Shown piece by piece: positions 54,559-64,000 of a stretch of 64,000 nt of DNA (its first letter is position 1; the number at the start of each line of letters is the position of its first letter). Position numbers and translations under genes: made by a program. Under the pieces are notes generated by a model that did no database searches, was not told the origin of the DNA, and saw only the letters and a program-made list of their open reading frames with translations. The stretch is from Saccharomycodes ludwigii (Eukaryota > Ascomycota > Saccharomycetes > Saccharomycodales > Saccharomycodaceae): positions 2,123,501-2,187,500 of the forward strand of contig NC_060200.1 of the NCBI RefSeq assembly GCF_020623625.1. Direction: 5' to 3'.

Positions 54559-56688
54559 ATGTCTCAACAACAACCACCATTGCAAATAGTCAATGATAAG
54601 CAGCTAAATACCCGCTCTAATAATGTCAGAACTCCAATCAAAAATAACATTGGCAAAGAAAATTATCATACTCAACAACATAGTAATAAAAGGTCAGATC
54701 ATCATTTAGAGCAACATCGCCAGCCCGCTCAAAAGAAAAAGAAAGAAAAATTATCCTCGTTATGTAAAACACCGCCATCGCTAATTAAAATGAAAGGCAG
54801 AGATTACCACAGAGGTCCATTCTTAGGAGAGGGTGGTTTTGCACGTTGTTTCCAAATGAAGGATGATAATGGTAAAATATTTGCAGCTAAGACCGTGGCC
54901 AAGTTGTCTATTAAGTCAGATAAAACCAAAAGAAAATTGTTATCTGAAATACAGATCCATAAAAGTATGAGGCATCCAAACATAGTCCAATTTATTGATT
55001 GCTTTGAAGATGACGTTAACGTTTATATACTATTAGAAATATGTCCTAATGGGTCCTTGATGGATTTATTAAAGAAAAGGAAGGTCATTACCGAACCAGA
55101 AGCCCGTTATTTTACGACACAAATAGTCGGTGGTGTTAAATATATGCATAGTAGAAGAGTTATCCACAGAGATTTAAAATTAGGTAATATCTTTTTTGAT
55201 AGCGAGTATAATTTGAAAATTGGAGATTTTGGTCTAGCAGCTGTTCTATCGAGTGAGAGAGAACGTAAATATACAGTTTGCGGTACTCCAAATTATATAG
55301 CACCAGAAGTTCTGACAGGGAAGCATACCGGGCATTCTTTTGAGGTTGATATATGGTCAATTGGTATAATGATTTATGCCATGTTGATAGGGAAACCTCC
55401 ATTTCAATCCAAAGATGTTAACAAAATATATCAGAGAATTAAGACTGGAGACTACTATTTCCCTGATGATAGACCTATTACCTCCGAAGCTGAACTTTTG
55501 ATCAAAGATATATTGGCGATTAACCCATTGGAGAGGCCATCTTTGAATGAAATAATGGACTCGGTATGGTTTAGAGGTTTTTTCCCAGCAGCAATTGAAA
55601 AAGATGTCATGGATAAGGTTCCGTTATATGATAAGCATTTAGATCCAACCGAGTCGTTGAATAATTTTAAAAATTGCATGGCTAAAGCCGGAATTCTAAC
55701 ACACAATAGAGCTAGAGAGTCGCCAGTACATTTATCCGCATCCGCTAGCGAAACTGGCGACAATATCAATAAATATGACAATAATCTTTATATTCTACCA
55801 CACTGCTTATCACCAGGTGATACTAAGACGAAATATAAGGAGGTTGTTGATATTGAAACACAACGGAGGTTGAATTCGTTGGCAAGAGATGCCAGAATAA
55901 ATAAGGCTAGACAGATTATGATCAGAAGTAATTTGGTTTCAGCCTCTACTAATCATATTAACTCTGATTTATCGCTAAGAATATTGGCCAGCGAGTGTCA
56001 TATGACGTTGAACGGGTTACTAAAATGCGAAGCTGAAAAAAATCTGGTGCATCTAACTTCTAGTGATGATTTACACGACGAAAGGTTAAAACACCCTATT
56101 ATTGTTACCAAATGGGTTGATTATTCTAATAAACATGGGTTTTCATACCAACTATCTACAGACGATATCGGTGTTCTTTTTAACAATGGCTGTACGGTAT
56201 TGAGATTGGCTGATGCAGAAGAATTTTGGTATATTAATTCAGATGAGAAGGACGGTTGGGTAGCTACGCATTATTCGTTGGCTGATAGACATGTGGAATT
56301 CCATAAACATTTGGAAGTGGTTAATTTTTTCTCTAAATATATGAAAACCAATTTAAGCCGGGTGTCCACCTTTATTAGAGAACTTTACCACACCGAAGAT
56401 GTTTTTTTGAGAAGATATACAAGATATAATCAGTATGTCATGTTTGAATTGAGTGATGGTACATTTCAATTTAATTTTAAGGATCACCATAAGTTTGTTG
56501 TATCAGAAAGTGGTAACCTAATAACGTATATATCGCCAGAACGAGAAAATACAACATATGAAACTGTAAAATTGTTGAAATACGGGTCAGTTCCAAAACA
56601 CCCAGATATTAATATAAAAGAAAAGGTGGAACTAATGAAAGAAGGTTTAAAACAAAAGGCTATGGTAGTTTCTAGGAGTCAACAGTAA
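54559..56688 (+). CDS. CDC5: Polo kinase Cdc5
   Basis: 709 residues from the ATG giving MSQQQPP (705 in S. cerevisiae); the frame runs 25 codons further up without an ATG. The N-terminal tail shares INDKQLNTRS-like VNDKQLNTRSNN and the QPAQKKKKEKLSSLCKTPPS block. The kinase domain has GEGGFARCF near residue 90, HRDLKLGNIFF at 203, DFGLAA near 223 and the activation loop YTVCGTPNYIAPEVL. Two polo boxes begin near residues 516 (VTKWVDYSNKHGFSYQLS) and 615 (FLRRYTRYNQYVMFELSDG). Cdc5 drives mitotic entry and exit, cohesin cleavage and meiotic crossover resolution. Order matches YMR001C in the chromosome XIII track, interleaved here between TOP1 and RPB11. Confidence 0.98.
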   Translation: MSQQQPPLQIVNDKQLNTRSNNVRTPIKNNIGKENYHTQQHSNKRSDHHLEQHRQPAQKKKKEKLSSLCKTPPSLIKMKGRDYHRGPFLGEGGFARCFQMKDDNGKIFAAKTVAKLSIKSDKTKRKLLSEIQIHKSMRHPNIVQFIDCFEDDVNVYILLEICPNGSLMDLLKKRKVITEPEARYFTTQIVGGVKYMHSRRVIHRDLKLGNIFFDSEYNLKIGDFGLAAVLSSERERKYTVCGTPNYIAPEVLTGKHTGHSFEVDIWSIGIMIYAMLIGKPPFQSKDVNKIYQRIKTGDYYFPDDRPITSEAELLIKDILAINPLERPSLNEIMDSVWFRGFFPAAIEKDVMDKVPLYDKHLDPTESLNNFKNCMAKAGILTHNRARESPVHLSASASETGDNINKYDNNLYILPHCLSPGDTKTKYKEVVDIETQRRLNSLARDARINKARQIMIRSNLVSASTNHINSDLSLRILASECHMTLNGLLKCEAEKNLVHLTSSDDLHDERLKHPIIVTKWVDYSNKHGFSYQLSTDDIGVLFNNGCTVLRLADAEEFWYINSDEKDGWVATHYSLADRHVEFHKHLEVVNFFSKYMKTNLSRVSTFIRELYHTEDVFLRRYTRYNQYVMFELSDGTFQFNFKDHHKFVVSESGNLITYISPERENTTYETVKLLKYGSVPKHPDINIKEKVELMKEGLKQKAMVVSRSQQ

Positions 56689-56726
56689 ATGAATAAATTA
56701 AGAAAAAAAATACACACATGCAAGCA

Positions 56727-56757
<31 letters not shown>

Positions 56758-56828
56758 GGTATAGTATAATATTAGTAGAATGATATAAATACACACAAAA
56801 AAAAGTGTAATATAAAGTTTTAATCCTT

Positions 56829-56895
56829 ATTATTTCTTTTTTCTTTTTTCTCTTTTCTTTTTTCCTTTTTCTTTTTTCTTTTTTCTTTTTTCTTT
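56829..56895. repeat. CTTTTTT-type polypyrimidine heptamer array
   Basis: About nine T5-6C units of six to eight bases between the convergent CDC5 and RPB11 genes, followed at 56896-56922 by three AACACATAA-like nonamers. Confidence 0.85.
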
Positions 56896-56973
56896 TAACA
56901 CATAAAACACATAAAACACATATTTAGACGTTCAACAGTATGCTAATTTAGGATGTTTTAAAAGACTTTGAAC

Positions 56974-57357
56974 TCATACGTTAATGTTGGTAGCCAGAGT
57001 GCCTTCATCAGAAGCTAAGGTTTGTAAATTCCACTCTGTTTCGAAACTAGATTGTAAATGAGATAATTGGCCAATAATACTATTACAGGCATTTTGTAAA
57101 GCATCTTTAGGATCATACCCTTCAACGGTTTGTATTCTCATTTTAAACCTAGCGAATAGCGGATGCTCTACTTTGTAAGCAGCAAATAAAACACCTTTGT
57201 CCTCTAGTAACTGAGCTCTTATTAAATTACCTAAGGTATGATCTTCCTTTTCAAACGTTATCACAATGGCGTTTGGTGCTTTTGTATCCGGTTCTATTTG
57301 TAATTTAGGCACACCATCTGGTAACAAAAATAATTCAAATCTATCTGGAGCATTCAT
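56974..57357 (-). CDS. RPB11: RNA polymerase II subunit Rpb11
   Basis: 127 residues (120 in S. cerevisiae). It shows the Rpb11 / alpha-like fold: [19 protein letters not shown], then [19 protein letters not shown], the alpha motif, followed by [20 protein letters not shown] and the C-terminal helix [13 protein letters not shown]. Rpb11 pairs with Rpb3 in the polymerase II assembly platform. It is divergent from SIN3 and beside TOP1 (with CDC5 interleaved), as YOL005C is. Confidence 0.98.
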   Translation of the reverse strand: MNAPDRFELFLLPDGVPKLQIEPDTKAPNAIVITFEKEDHTLGNLIRAQLLEDKGVLFAAYKVEHPLFARFKMRIQTVEGYDPKDALQNACNSIIGQLSHLQSSFETEWNLQTLASDEGTLATNINV

Positions 57358-57580
57358 ATTTTGTAATTGTGGATGAGTTTATGGCTGGTTATTTAGAAAT
57401 GATGATAAAGTTAAAGCTAGTGTGGAGGGTTTTTGTTATTTTTCATTTTCTTTGATCCAAAGTTTAGAAATAATAAGGCTAACGATATTCAGAAAATAGA
57501 TTAAAAAAAAAAAAAAAAAAAAAAAAAAGCCTGTTTGTTTGACATGAGGGCAGGTTTAGTAATATGCCAATATATTATAC

Positions 57581-57588
57581 CCGGGTAA
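57581..57588 (+). promoter_or_regulatory. Reb1-like site
   Basis: CCGGGTAA in the RPB11/SIN3 divergent promoter, about 220 bases before the RPB11 ATG. Confidence 0.5.
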
Positions 57589-57619
57589 AATAAATGCAAT
57601 AGTTAAGACTATTGATAGA

Positions 57620-57626
57620 TTACCCG
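57620..57626 (-). promoter_or_regulatory. Reb1-like site
   Basis: TTACCCG, opposite orientation, 39 bases after the previous site. Confidence 0.5.
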
Positions 57627-58197
57627 CACTCTTTTAATATTTAGACACCCGGACATTGCATGTAAGACCGGGTTACCGGTAGATAAATGACCCGTGTGCT
57701 CATGCATTGTTTTCTATGCTTTCAATTGTGCTTTAAATCATAATAATAAATAGCAGGTATTCCTTTTTTTTTTTTTTTCTTCAACAATTTTATCTTTGTA
57801 ATTCACTTTTGGAATAATTGACCAAATAAAAAAGGGCTATTTCGAGATTATAATTTTGGTTGGTTTACTTTTACTCAACTTTACCTTTTGTTTATTTGTT
57901 TACTCTATTTTTCCTTTTTCTTTTTTTTTTCTTTCTTTTTTCTTTTTTTTTTACGATTGATTAAGTGTTTTTGTTTAGAGAAAAAAAAAGAAAAGAAAAA
58001 AGGTCAAAGTTGTATTTAATTAAAAACAAATCAAAAAAAGTGGAAACTAGAATTATTAATTCAAAAACACTTACAGCTCTAATATTCAAATCCAATAATA
58101 ACAAAATAAATCACCAAGTAATTGTTATATTCATTGTTTTTCTCTTTTTTTAAGGATATACGTTTGCTGAACGATATTAAGCTCAATTAAAAAAAAA

Positions 58198-58200
<3 letters not shown>

Positions 58201-58249
<49 letters not shown>

Positions 58250-58272
58250 AATAATAATAATAATAATAATAA
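58201..58272 (+). repeat. CAA then TAA microsatellite in the SIN3 5' leader
   Basis: About 16 CAA units pass into about 8 TAA units, ending 28 bases before the SIN3 ATG. If transcribed it would form an unstructured leader. Confidence 0.95.
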
Positions 58273-58300
58273 GGACTATATAAATAATTTTTCTCTGAAT

Positions 58301-59653
58301 ATGAATAATAATAACAATAACAACAGCAATACTAATAGCATTAATGGTGGTGGTTCCATTAACAATACTAAAAAACAATTTATGCCTCATATATTATTAC
58401 CGCCAACTTCATCTTTAGATATTGGTCATAATTCTATCAATGGTACTAGTTTTCAACATACATTTCATCCGGTTTCTACCAACGCCAACACTAGTACTAA
58501 TAATAAAACAGGTAATTTGCCGCCTGCCCAAAAACCTTTTTATTCTTTACCTTCTATCACTGCACCAGAAGATAATAATACTAATTCCTCTACTGATACT
58601 AATTTGACTGCCACTAGCAACGTCAATCGTGTCGAGTCGACAGCCCATAGCGCCTCTCTTAATATTACCCCATCTAATACTAATAATACCACTACTAATA
58701 ATAGTAGTGGTAGTGGTAGTGGTAGTATTAGTAGCAATAATAATAATAATAACAATAATGATAATAATAATAGCAGCAACAACAACAATAATAACAACAA
58801 TAATAATAGTAGTAATAGTAATAGTAACATAATTTTGCCCTCAGTTCAAAATAGCTTGCCAAGGCCCTCTATTTTGAACACCTATATGGATCATACGTTG
58901 CCCTCGACATCCACAACGAGCACGGCGAATACAATCAGAGGAGGAATATCTGAACCTCATAAACAACAACACAATATAAATTTAAACGGTGCCACCATCG
59001 CGCCCAAGCCTAATATTAACAATTCCGACCCTGCTGCTACTTCCATTTCGTCTAACATTAATGCTGATTCTAATGATAATGGTGTCCCCAATAACGCTAA
59101 TAGATCTTTAAATGTTAAAGATGCTTTATCATACTTAGAACAGGTCAAAACACAATTTAGTGATAGAACTGATGTTTATACTTCCTTTTTGGATATTATG
59201 AAGGAGTTCAAAGCCCAAACTATTGATACACCGGGTGTCATTGAAAGGGTCTCTACTTTGTTTAATGGATATCCTAATTTGGTTCAAGGCTTCAACACTT
59301 TTTTGCCACGCGGTTATAAAATAGAATGTTCCTCTGATATCAATGAACCAATAAGAGTTATTACTCCATTCAATCCTGAGGGGGCGGTTCATCATTATAA
59401 TAATAATGATAACTATCCCGCTGTTAGTGGTGCTAATACCAATGTCGCTGCCATTGTTAATGATAAGAGTAGTGGTAATACTAGTGAAGTTACCTCCAAT
59501 CAACCAATTCAAGCTTTGGATATCAATAAACAAACACAACAGCAACAACAGCAACAGCAACAGCAACAACAGCAACAGCAACAGCAACAACAGCAACAGC
59601 AACAGCAGCAACAACAACAACAGCAACAACAGCAACAGCAACAGCAGCAACAA

Positions 59654-59684
<31 letters not shown>

Positions 59685-60152
59685 AAGTGGTAGGTATCAA
59701 TCCTGTGAATAGTGCTTCCGTTGGTACTGTTTCGCCTGTTGTCACTACTGATGCTGACGTAACTACTGCAACTACAACTGGTACTGGAGGTGGTGATGTA
59801 GAATTCAGTCATGCGATTAACTATGTTAATAAAATCAAAACTAGATTTGCTAATCAGCCCGAAATCTATAAGAGTTTTTTGGAAATTTTGCAAACCTATC
59901 AAAGGGAGCAAAAACCCATTAACGAAGTTTATGGACAAGTTACTTTGTTATTTCAGTCTGCGCCAGATTTGTTGGAGGATTTTAAAAAATTTTTACCTGA
60001 ATCGCCAATACAACAAGAACAGCAAATACATACTGTTGAACAGAACGCTTATCAAAGTCAACCTGGTACTGCTGTTATTGATTCTCACCAGAACGGCAGC
60101 AATGGATATTATTATCAAAATAATATTCAATATGATACACAACAGCAGCAGC

Positions 60153-60240
<88 letters not shown>

Positions 60241-63200
60241 GCAGCAGCAGCAGCAGCAGCAGCAAAAACAACCACAGCAACATTTACCACCAATTGGTAA
60301 TTTTTCTCCGCCTGGCAAAGTCCACGAAAGCGCTTTAATAACACAACAACAGGGCAGCTATCCGATGGATAATATGAAAGTACAATCTGATTTAGTAGAA
60401 AAACAACAACAACCGTTTTTATCATCCCATATTGCCACACAAGGTATATCTAATGATGAAATTCCTGTTTCTGATCTAAGAAGTGACATATTGATAGATA
60501 ATCAACAACAGAAACAACAACTACAACTACAACAGAAACAACAGCCAATGTATGAAGAAGTTATAGCACCTCGACCAGAAATCGATCTAGATCCAAGCTT
60601 AGTGCCTGTTATACCCGAGCCTATTGAGCCTATAGAAAGTGAGATAAATTTGGGTGAAGAGGCAACATTTTTTGAAAAAGTCAAGAAATTCATTGGTAAT
60701 AAGCAGATTTATACTGAATTTTTGAAGATTTTGAATTTATATACCCAAGATTTAATTAGCAAGCACGATTTAGTAATTAAAGTCCAATATTATATAGGTG
60801 AGAATTCTGAATTGTTCAACTGGTTTAAAATCTTTGTTGGGTATGAAGAATATCCAAAACATATAGAAAATATTGTCCATGAAAAACATAAATTAGACTT
60901 AGATTTGTGCGAGGCGTGTGGCCCTAGTTATAAGAAATTACCTAAAACAGATACATTTGTGCCCTGTTCCGGTAGAGATTCCATGTGTTGGGAAATTTTA
61001 AACGATGAGTGGGTTGGGCATCCAGTTTGGGCTTCTGAAGATTCTGGATTTATAGCACATCGTAAAAATCAGTATGAGGAAACACTTTTCAGAATAGAAG
61101 AAGAAAGACATGAATATGATTTTTACATTGAAGCAAATTTAAGATCAATTCAAACTTTGGAAACTATTGCTAATAGAATTGCTGCTATGACTCCTGAAGA
61201 GAAAAAAGCCTTTAGATTACCGCCAGGTTTGGGCCATACCTCGCTAACTATATATAAAAAAGTTATTAGAAAAGTTTATGACAAAGATAGAGGCTGGGAG
61301 ATTATTGATGCCTTACACAACAATCCAGCTCTTTCTGTTCCAATTATTTTGAAAAGGTTGAAACAAAAAGATGAGGAGTGGAGAAGAGCACAAAGAGAGT
61401 GGAATAAAGTTTGGAGGGAGATGGAACAAAAAGTTTTCTTCAAGTCATTAGATCATTTAGGGTTAACTTTTAAACAAACTGATAAGAAACTTTTAACAGT
61501 TAAGCAGCTAGTTTCTGAAATCAGTTCTATCAAAGTTGACCAAAATAGCGGACCAGGCCACCACCACCATCATCATCATTATCATCATGGAGGTATTGGC
61601 GGTAATAAAGACAAGGATAAAAGGATACATCCCTTAACACCGACTCCCAAGAGCCAACTAGATTATGATATCAAGGATTTTGATGTTTTATTGGATATTT
61701 TATATTTAGTGTATGTTTTCATTTCTCACACATCCACTTATTCTAATCCTGATAAAGAAAAGTTGCAAAAATTCTTCAAATGGTTTTTCCATGTTTTCTT
61801 TGACTGTCCTTACCATGAAATGAATAAGATACTCATAAACAAGGGGTTTGAAATCGAAGATGAAGATGGCACTGCTGATGAAATTCAAAATGAAAACGGC
61901 AAGCGACCAAAAATATCAGCAACAGCTCATGATAGCTCTAATTTAACCTTTAGGGAAGTTCTTCAAAAGAATAAGAATAAAAGGGTAAATACTAACGATG
62001 ATGATTCCGTATCTGCAAATGCTGTATCATCCCCTTTTGTGAATACAACCGCAGCACAAGAAAGTGAAGGTCATATTGAAGAGGAGCTTTTGAAACGAGA
62101 AGCTGGCAAGCCGTGGATTTTAGGACCCTTAGTGGAAGAAGCAAATACTAGTGGGTTTGTTAAAAATAGAAAGAATTTTAACATGTTTGGTAACACAAAT
62201 AATTACGTATTTATCCGTTTCTTAACAACCATATATCAAAGACTATATGAAGTTAAAAAGTTGGATAAACAAGTCACCAAAGAAATAAAAAGTAGGAAAG
62301 TGGTAGAATATGCTAAAGATTTGAATTTAATATCTACTCAATTAAAAGAAATGGGTTTAGATTTCAATTCTGATAGTGCGTACCAAAAACTGTTGGAGTT
62401 TTCTCGAAAATTAATTGAAGGTACGATTGAAAACCAATGGTTTGAGGAGAGTTTGCGTCAATCGTATAGGAATAAGGCCTTTAAATTGTATACGATTGAT
62501 AAAGTTATTCAAGGGTTAGTAAAACATGCCCAAGTTTTAACCAGCGATTCCAAAACAATTAAAATCATGGAATTGTTTGAGAAAGACAGGTTGAATTTAG
62601 ATACAACTTGTAAAGATCAAATTTTGTATCGTTTGCAGGTTAGATCGCATATGACACCAACAGAAAATATGTTTCGCATTGGATATAATCGAGACAACAA
62701 GCATATTTGTATTCAATTTGTTGCTATCGACGATTTGACGATATCTAGCAACTCTTCGTCAGAAGAGCAATGGAGGTACTATATTACAAGCTATTCTTTA
62801 TCGCACCCCACTGAAGGTGTTTCCCAAGAAAAAATATCGCCACCGTTATTCGATAGGATGCTTGAAGATCCAGCAGAAGACACATCAGAAGGTAGCGAAT
62901 CGCCACTTCAAGATCAATCTGGTGATTTCAATAAGGAAAGTGTTGATATACACTCAGTACAGGGTGTTTCTTATTCAAATGTGAGCATTAACATTAGCAA
63001 ATCAGACTACAAATTGGATATTGAACCAGGTTCACAAGATGTATTTTCCAGAAAGGCCATAAACAAATACCCAGTGATCAAGGGAGAACAGAAATCTAAG
63101 AAACAAGAGACTACTAAGAGATTAGAGGCCGTGTTAAATAGCTCCGCTGGTTGGAAAAGAAATATTAACAAAGAAAAAAGTGACTCAGTTGAAAATGAGA

Positions 63201-63247
63201 TTCAGAATGTGAAGTCAATTGGCAATACCGGTGCTGGTGGCGATTGA
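58301..63247 (+). CDS. SIN3: Histone deacetylase co-repressor scaffold Sin3
   Basis: 1648 residues (1536 in S. cerevisiae). Three paired amphipathic helix domains are visible: PAH1 near residue 272 (VKDALSYLEQVKTQF), PAH2 near 499 (VEFSHAINYVNKIKTRF), PAH3 near 788 (TFFEKVKKFIGNKQIYTEFL). PAH1/PAH2 and PAH2/PAH3 are each separated by a long polyglutamine tract. The HDAC interaction domain follows (CGPSYKKLPKT, CWEILNDEWVGHPVWASEDS, FRIEEERHEYDFYIEANLRS), then a histidine-rich loop near residue 1087 and the conserved C-terminal region. Sin3 scaffolds the Rpd3 deacetylase complexes that repress or tune polymerase II transcription. The first 270 residues are Asn/Ser/Thr-rich. Order and strand match YOL004W between RPB11 and PFA4. 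Confidence 0.97.
59537..59686 (+). repeat. CAA/CAG tract encoding 50 Gln between PAH1 and PAH2 of SIN3
   Basis: An uninterrupted run of 50 glutamine codons with irregularly mixed CAA and CAG. The mixed codons suggest it is older or more stable than a pure repeat. Confidence 0.97.
60140..60265 (+). repeat. CAA/CAG tract encoding 42 Gln between PAH2 and PAH3 of SIN3
   Basis: 42 glutamine codons: a short CAG start, a long pure CAA block, then eight CAG codons and one CAA. The pure blocks imply recent slippage expansion. Confidence 0.97.
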
Positions 63248-63482
63248 TTCCTTTTCCTTTTCCTTTTCCTTTTTTTATTGTTATTATTATTGTTATTATT
63301 AATTCAATTCTAAATTTTTTATTTTATTATTATCATTCCTTTATTTATCATTATTTATGTATGTAATTATATTACCTAAGTAAGTTATTTTAATGTATTA
63401 CTTCGATTATCTTAGTTATTTTAGTAGTTCCGTCTCTTGGAATAGTAAGCCCCCAGACGCTTTACAATATATGTAATACATA

Positions 63483-63516
<34 letters not shown>

Positions 63517-63640
63517 TATTTATTCTCCCACTCCGTGCATCATTACCAAGTATACAACCTAAATCCAATCTTATTAAATGGCCTACAACTTTATTATGCT
63601 ATTATGTTTACCCGTTTGTACATCTATCGTATCAAATTAT
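63248..63640. other. Convergent intergenic region SIN3 / PFA4
   Basis: No gene seen. It begins with CCTTTT repeats (63250-63274), contains a TA run at 63478-63499 with a T tract, and a Reb1-like TTACCCG at 63608-63614 close to the PFA4 stop. Confidence 0.75.
63608..63614 (-). promoter_or_regulatory. Reb1-like site in a 3' region
   Basis: TTACCCG between two convergent genes, 27 bases past the PFA4 stop. Reb1 can also act as a roadblock terminator in S. cerevisiae, so this one may relate to 3' end formation. Confidence 0.35.
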
Positions 63641-64000
63641 TCATTCTTCTTCGGTGTCCACACCAAACCCGGCCAAATTTTCCCCCCATGAATTTTCCCA
63701 GTTTTTTCTAGCATTACTATTATTATTATTTCCTCTTTTATTCACAGGCTCGTCGTCCTCCTCTTGATTATGAGCGGATTCAAAGAGCTCAAAGCCATCC
63801 ACAGCGGCCGTTTCAGCGATAGTGGCATTGCCGTCAGGTGGCCACGGTAAGGAAAGTAGTTTATCACATATAGAAGATGTAGCCTCATACGCAGATAAAT
63901 CATTTTTCTTAAAGTGCATACCATCACCATTAGGCACGCCTACGGGTGATAACCAAATATATATCGGCCCCAAAAACTCTATTGCATTAGACCAAGGGTT
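63641..64000 (-). CDS. PFA4: Palmitoyltransferase Pfa4, C-terminal part (cut by window edge)
   Basis: The frame is open to the right edge, giving 119 codons of the C-terminal cytosolic tail; the DHHC domain and membrane segments are outside. The fragment begins NPWSNAIEFLGPIYIWLSPV, which fits the conserved Asn-Pro-Trp motif and following segment of Pfa4-type DHHC enzymes. It ends in an acidic Trp/Asn-rich tail (NWENSWGENLAGFGVDTEEE). Pfa4 S-palmitoylates ER substrates such as chitin synthase Chs3. The position next to SIN3 in opposite orientation matches YOL003C, which carries most of the weight of this call. Confidence 0.75.
   Translation of the reverse strand, partial: NPWSNAIEFLGPIYIWLSPVGVPNGDGMHFKKNDLSAYEATSSICDKLLSLPWPPDGNATIAETAAVDGFELFESAHNQEEDDEPVNKRGNNNNSNARKNWENSWGENLAGFGVDTEEE

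Larger units (their letters stand above)
57358..58300. other. Divergent promoter region RPB11 / SIN3
   Basis: No gene seen. It contains two Reb1-like sites (57581-57588 and 57620-57626) within a locally GC-richer stretch (57540-57700), an A tract at 57504-57528, and just before SIN3 the CAA/TAA microsatellite. Confidence 0.75.

Noticed and set aside
59509-60440. Minus-strand and off-frame poly-Leu, poly-Cys, poly-Val and poly-Asn ORFs within SIN3
   Set aside because: They are other-frame readings of the CAA/CAG repeats inside the confidently identified SIN3 frame.

Overview
The window is nuclear DNA of a budding yeast (Saccharomycotina). It is very AT-rich, with long A/T homopolymers between genes and no visible introns. 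Every gene that can be recognised reads with the standard code and has a clear Saccharomyces cerevisiae counterpart. I name genes by motifs, lengths and gene order recalled from S. cerevisiae; no database search was run. The gene content fits a lineage that did not undergo the Saccharomyces whole-genome duplication. A Saccharomycodes-like species is my best guess, as inference only.

Layout, left to right: 3' part of HRD1 (+), RRN11 (-), HSP60 (-), a sphingoid base kinase LCB4/LCB5 (+), YPT6 (-), TMA7 (-), GLN4 (-), RED1 (+), RPS28 (+), SWT1 (+), SEY1 (-), GET4 (+), DDP1 (-), a phospholipase B (+), TAF4 (-), RCL1 (+), MVP1 (-), MDM12 (-), COQ10 (+), AIM34 (-), MIX17 (-), a giant alpha-agglutinin-like adhesin (-), TOP1 (-), CDC5 (+), RPB11 (-), SIN3 (+) and the 3' part of PFA4 (-).

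The order is a zipper of duplicated S. cerevisiae regions. HSP60 to DDP1 interleaves the chromosome XII series YLR259-YLR264 with the chromosome XV series YOR163-YOR171. PLB to PFA4 interleaves YMR001-YMR006 with YOL003-YOL011. Strand relations are kept throughout both blocks, so the window holds one unduplicated copy of each. HRD1 (YOL013C) is at the far left in the opposite orientation, separated from its expected PLB/RCL1 neighbours, which points to a rearrangement.

Most genes are housekeeping: protein folding and ER quality control (HSP60, HRD1, GET4, SEY1), lipid and membrane traffic (LCB4/5, YPT6, MVP1, MDM12, PLB, PFA4), transcription (RRN11, TAF4, RPB11, SIN3, SWT1, TOP1), translation and ribosomes (GLN4, RPS28, RCL1, TMA7), mitochondria (COQ10, MIX17, AIM34) and cell cycle or meiosis (CDC5, RED1).

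The outstanding locus is 42072-48029. It encodes a 1985-residue GPI-type wall protein whose N-terminal head looks like the mating adhesin alpha-agglutinin (Sag1). Its stalk is about 30 head-to-tail copies of a 45-residue flocculin-type (Flo1-like) repeat. A sexual-agglutinin head on a flocculin stalk is not the architecture of S. cerevisiae Sag1. The adhesin also lies where CSI2 would be expected. Other points of interest are a roughly 328-codon coding-like extension without an ATG ahead of the sphingoid kinase, a URS1-like site before RED1, a 1.36-kb gene-free stretch after RPS28, two very long polyglutamine tracts in SIN3, and eight Reb1-like CGGGTAA sites confined to intergenic DNA. I saw no tRNA, rRNA, transposon, LTR or CRISPR array.
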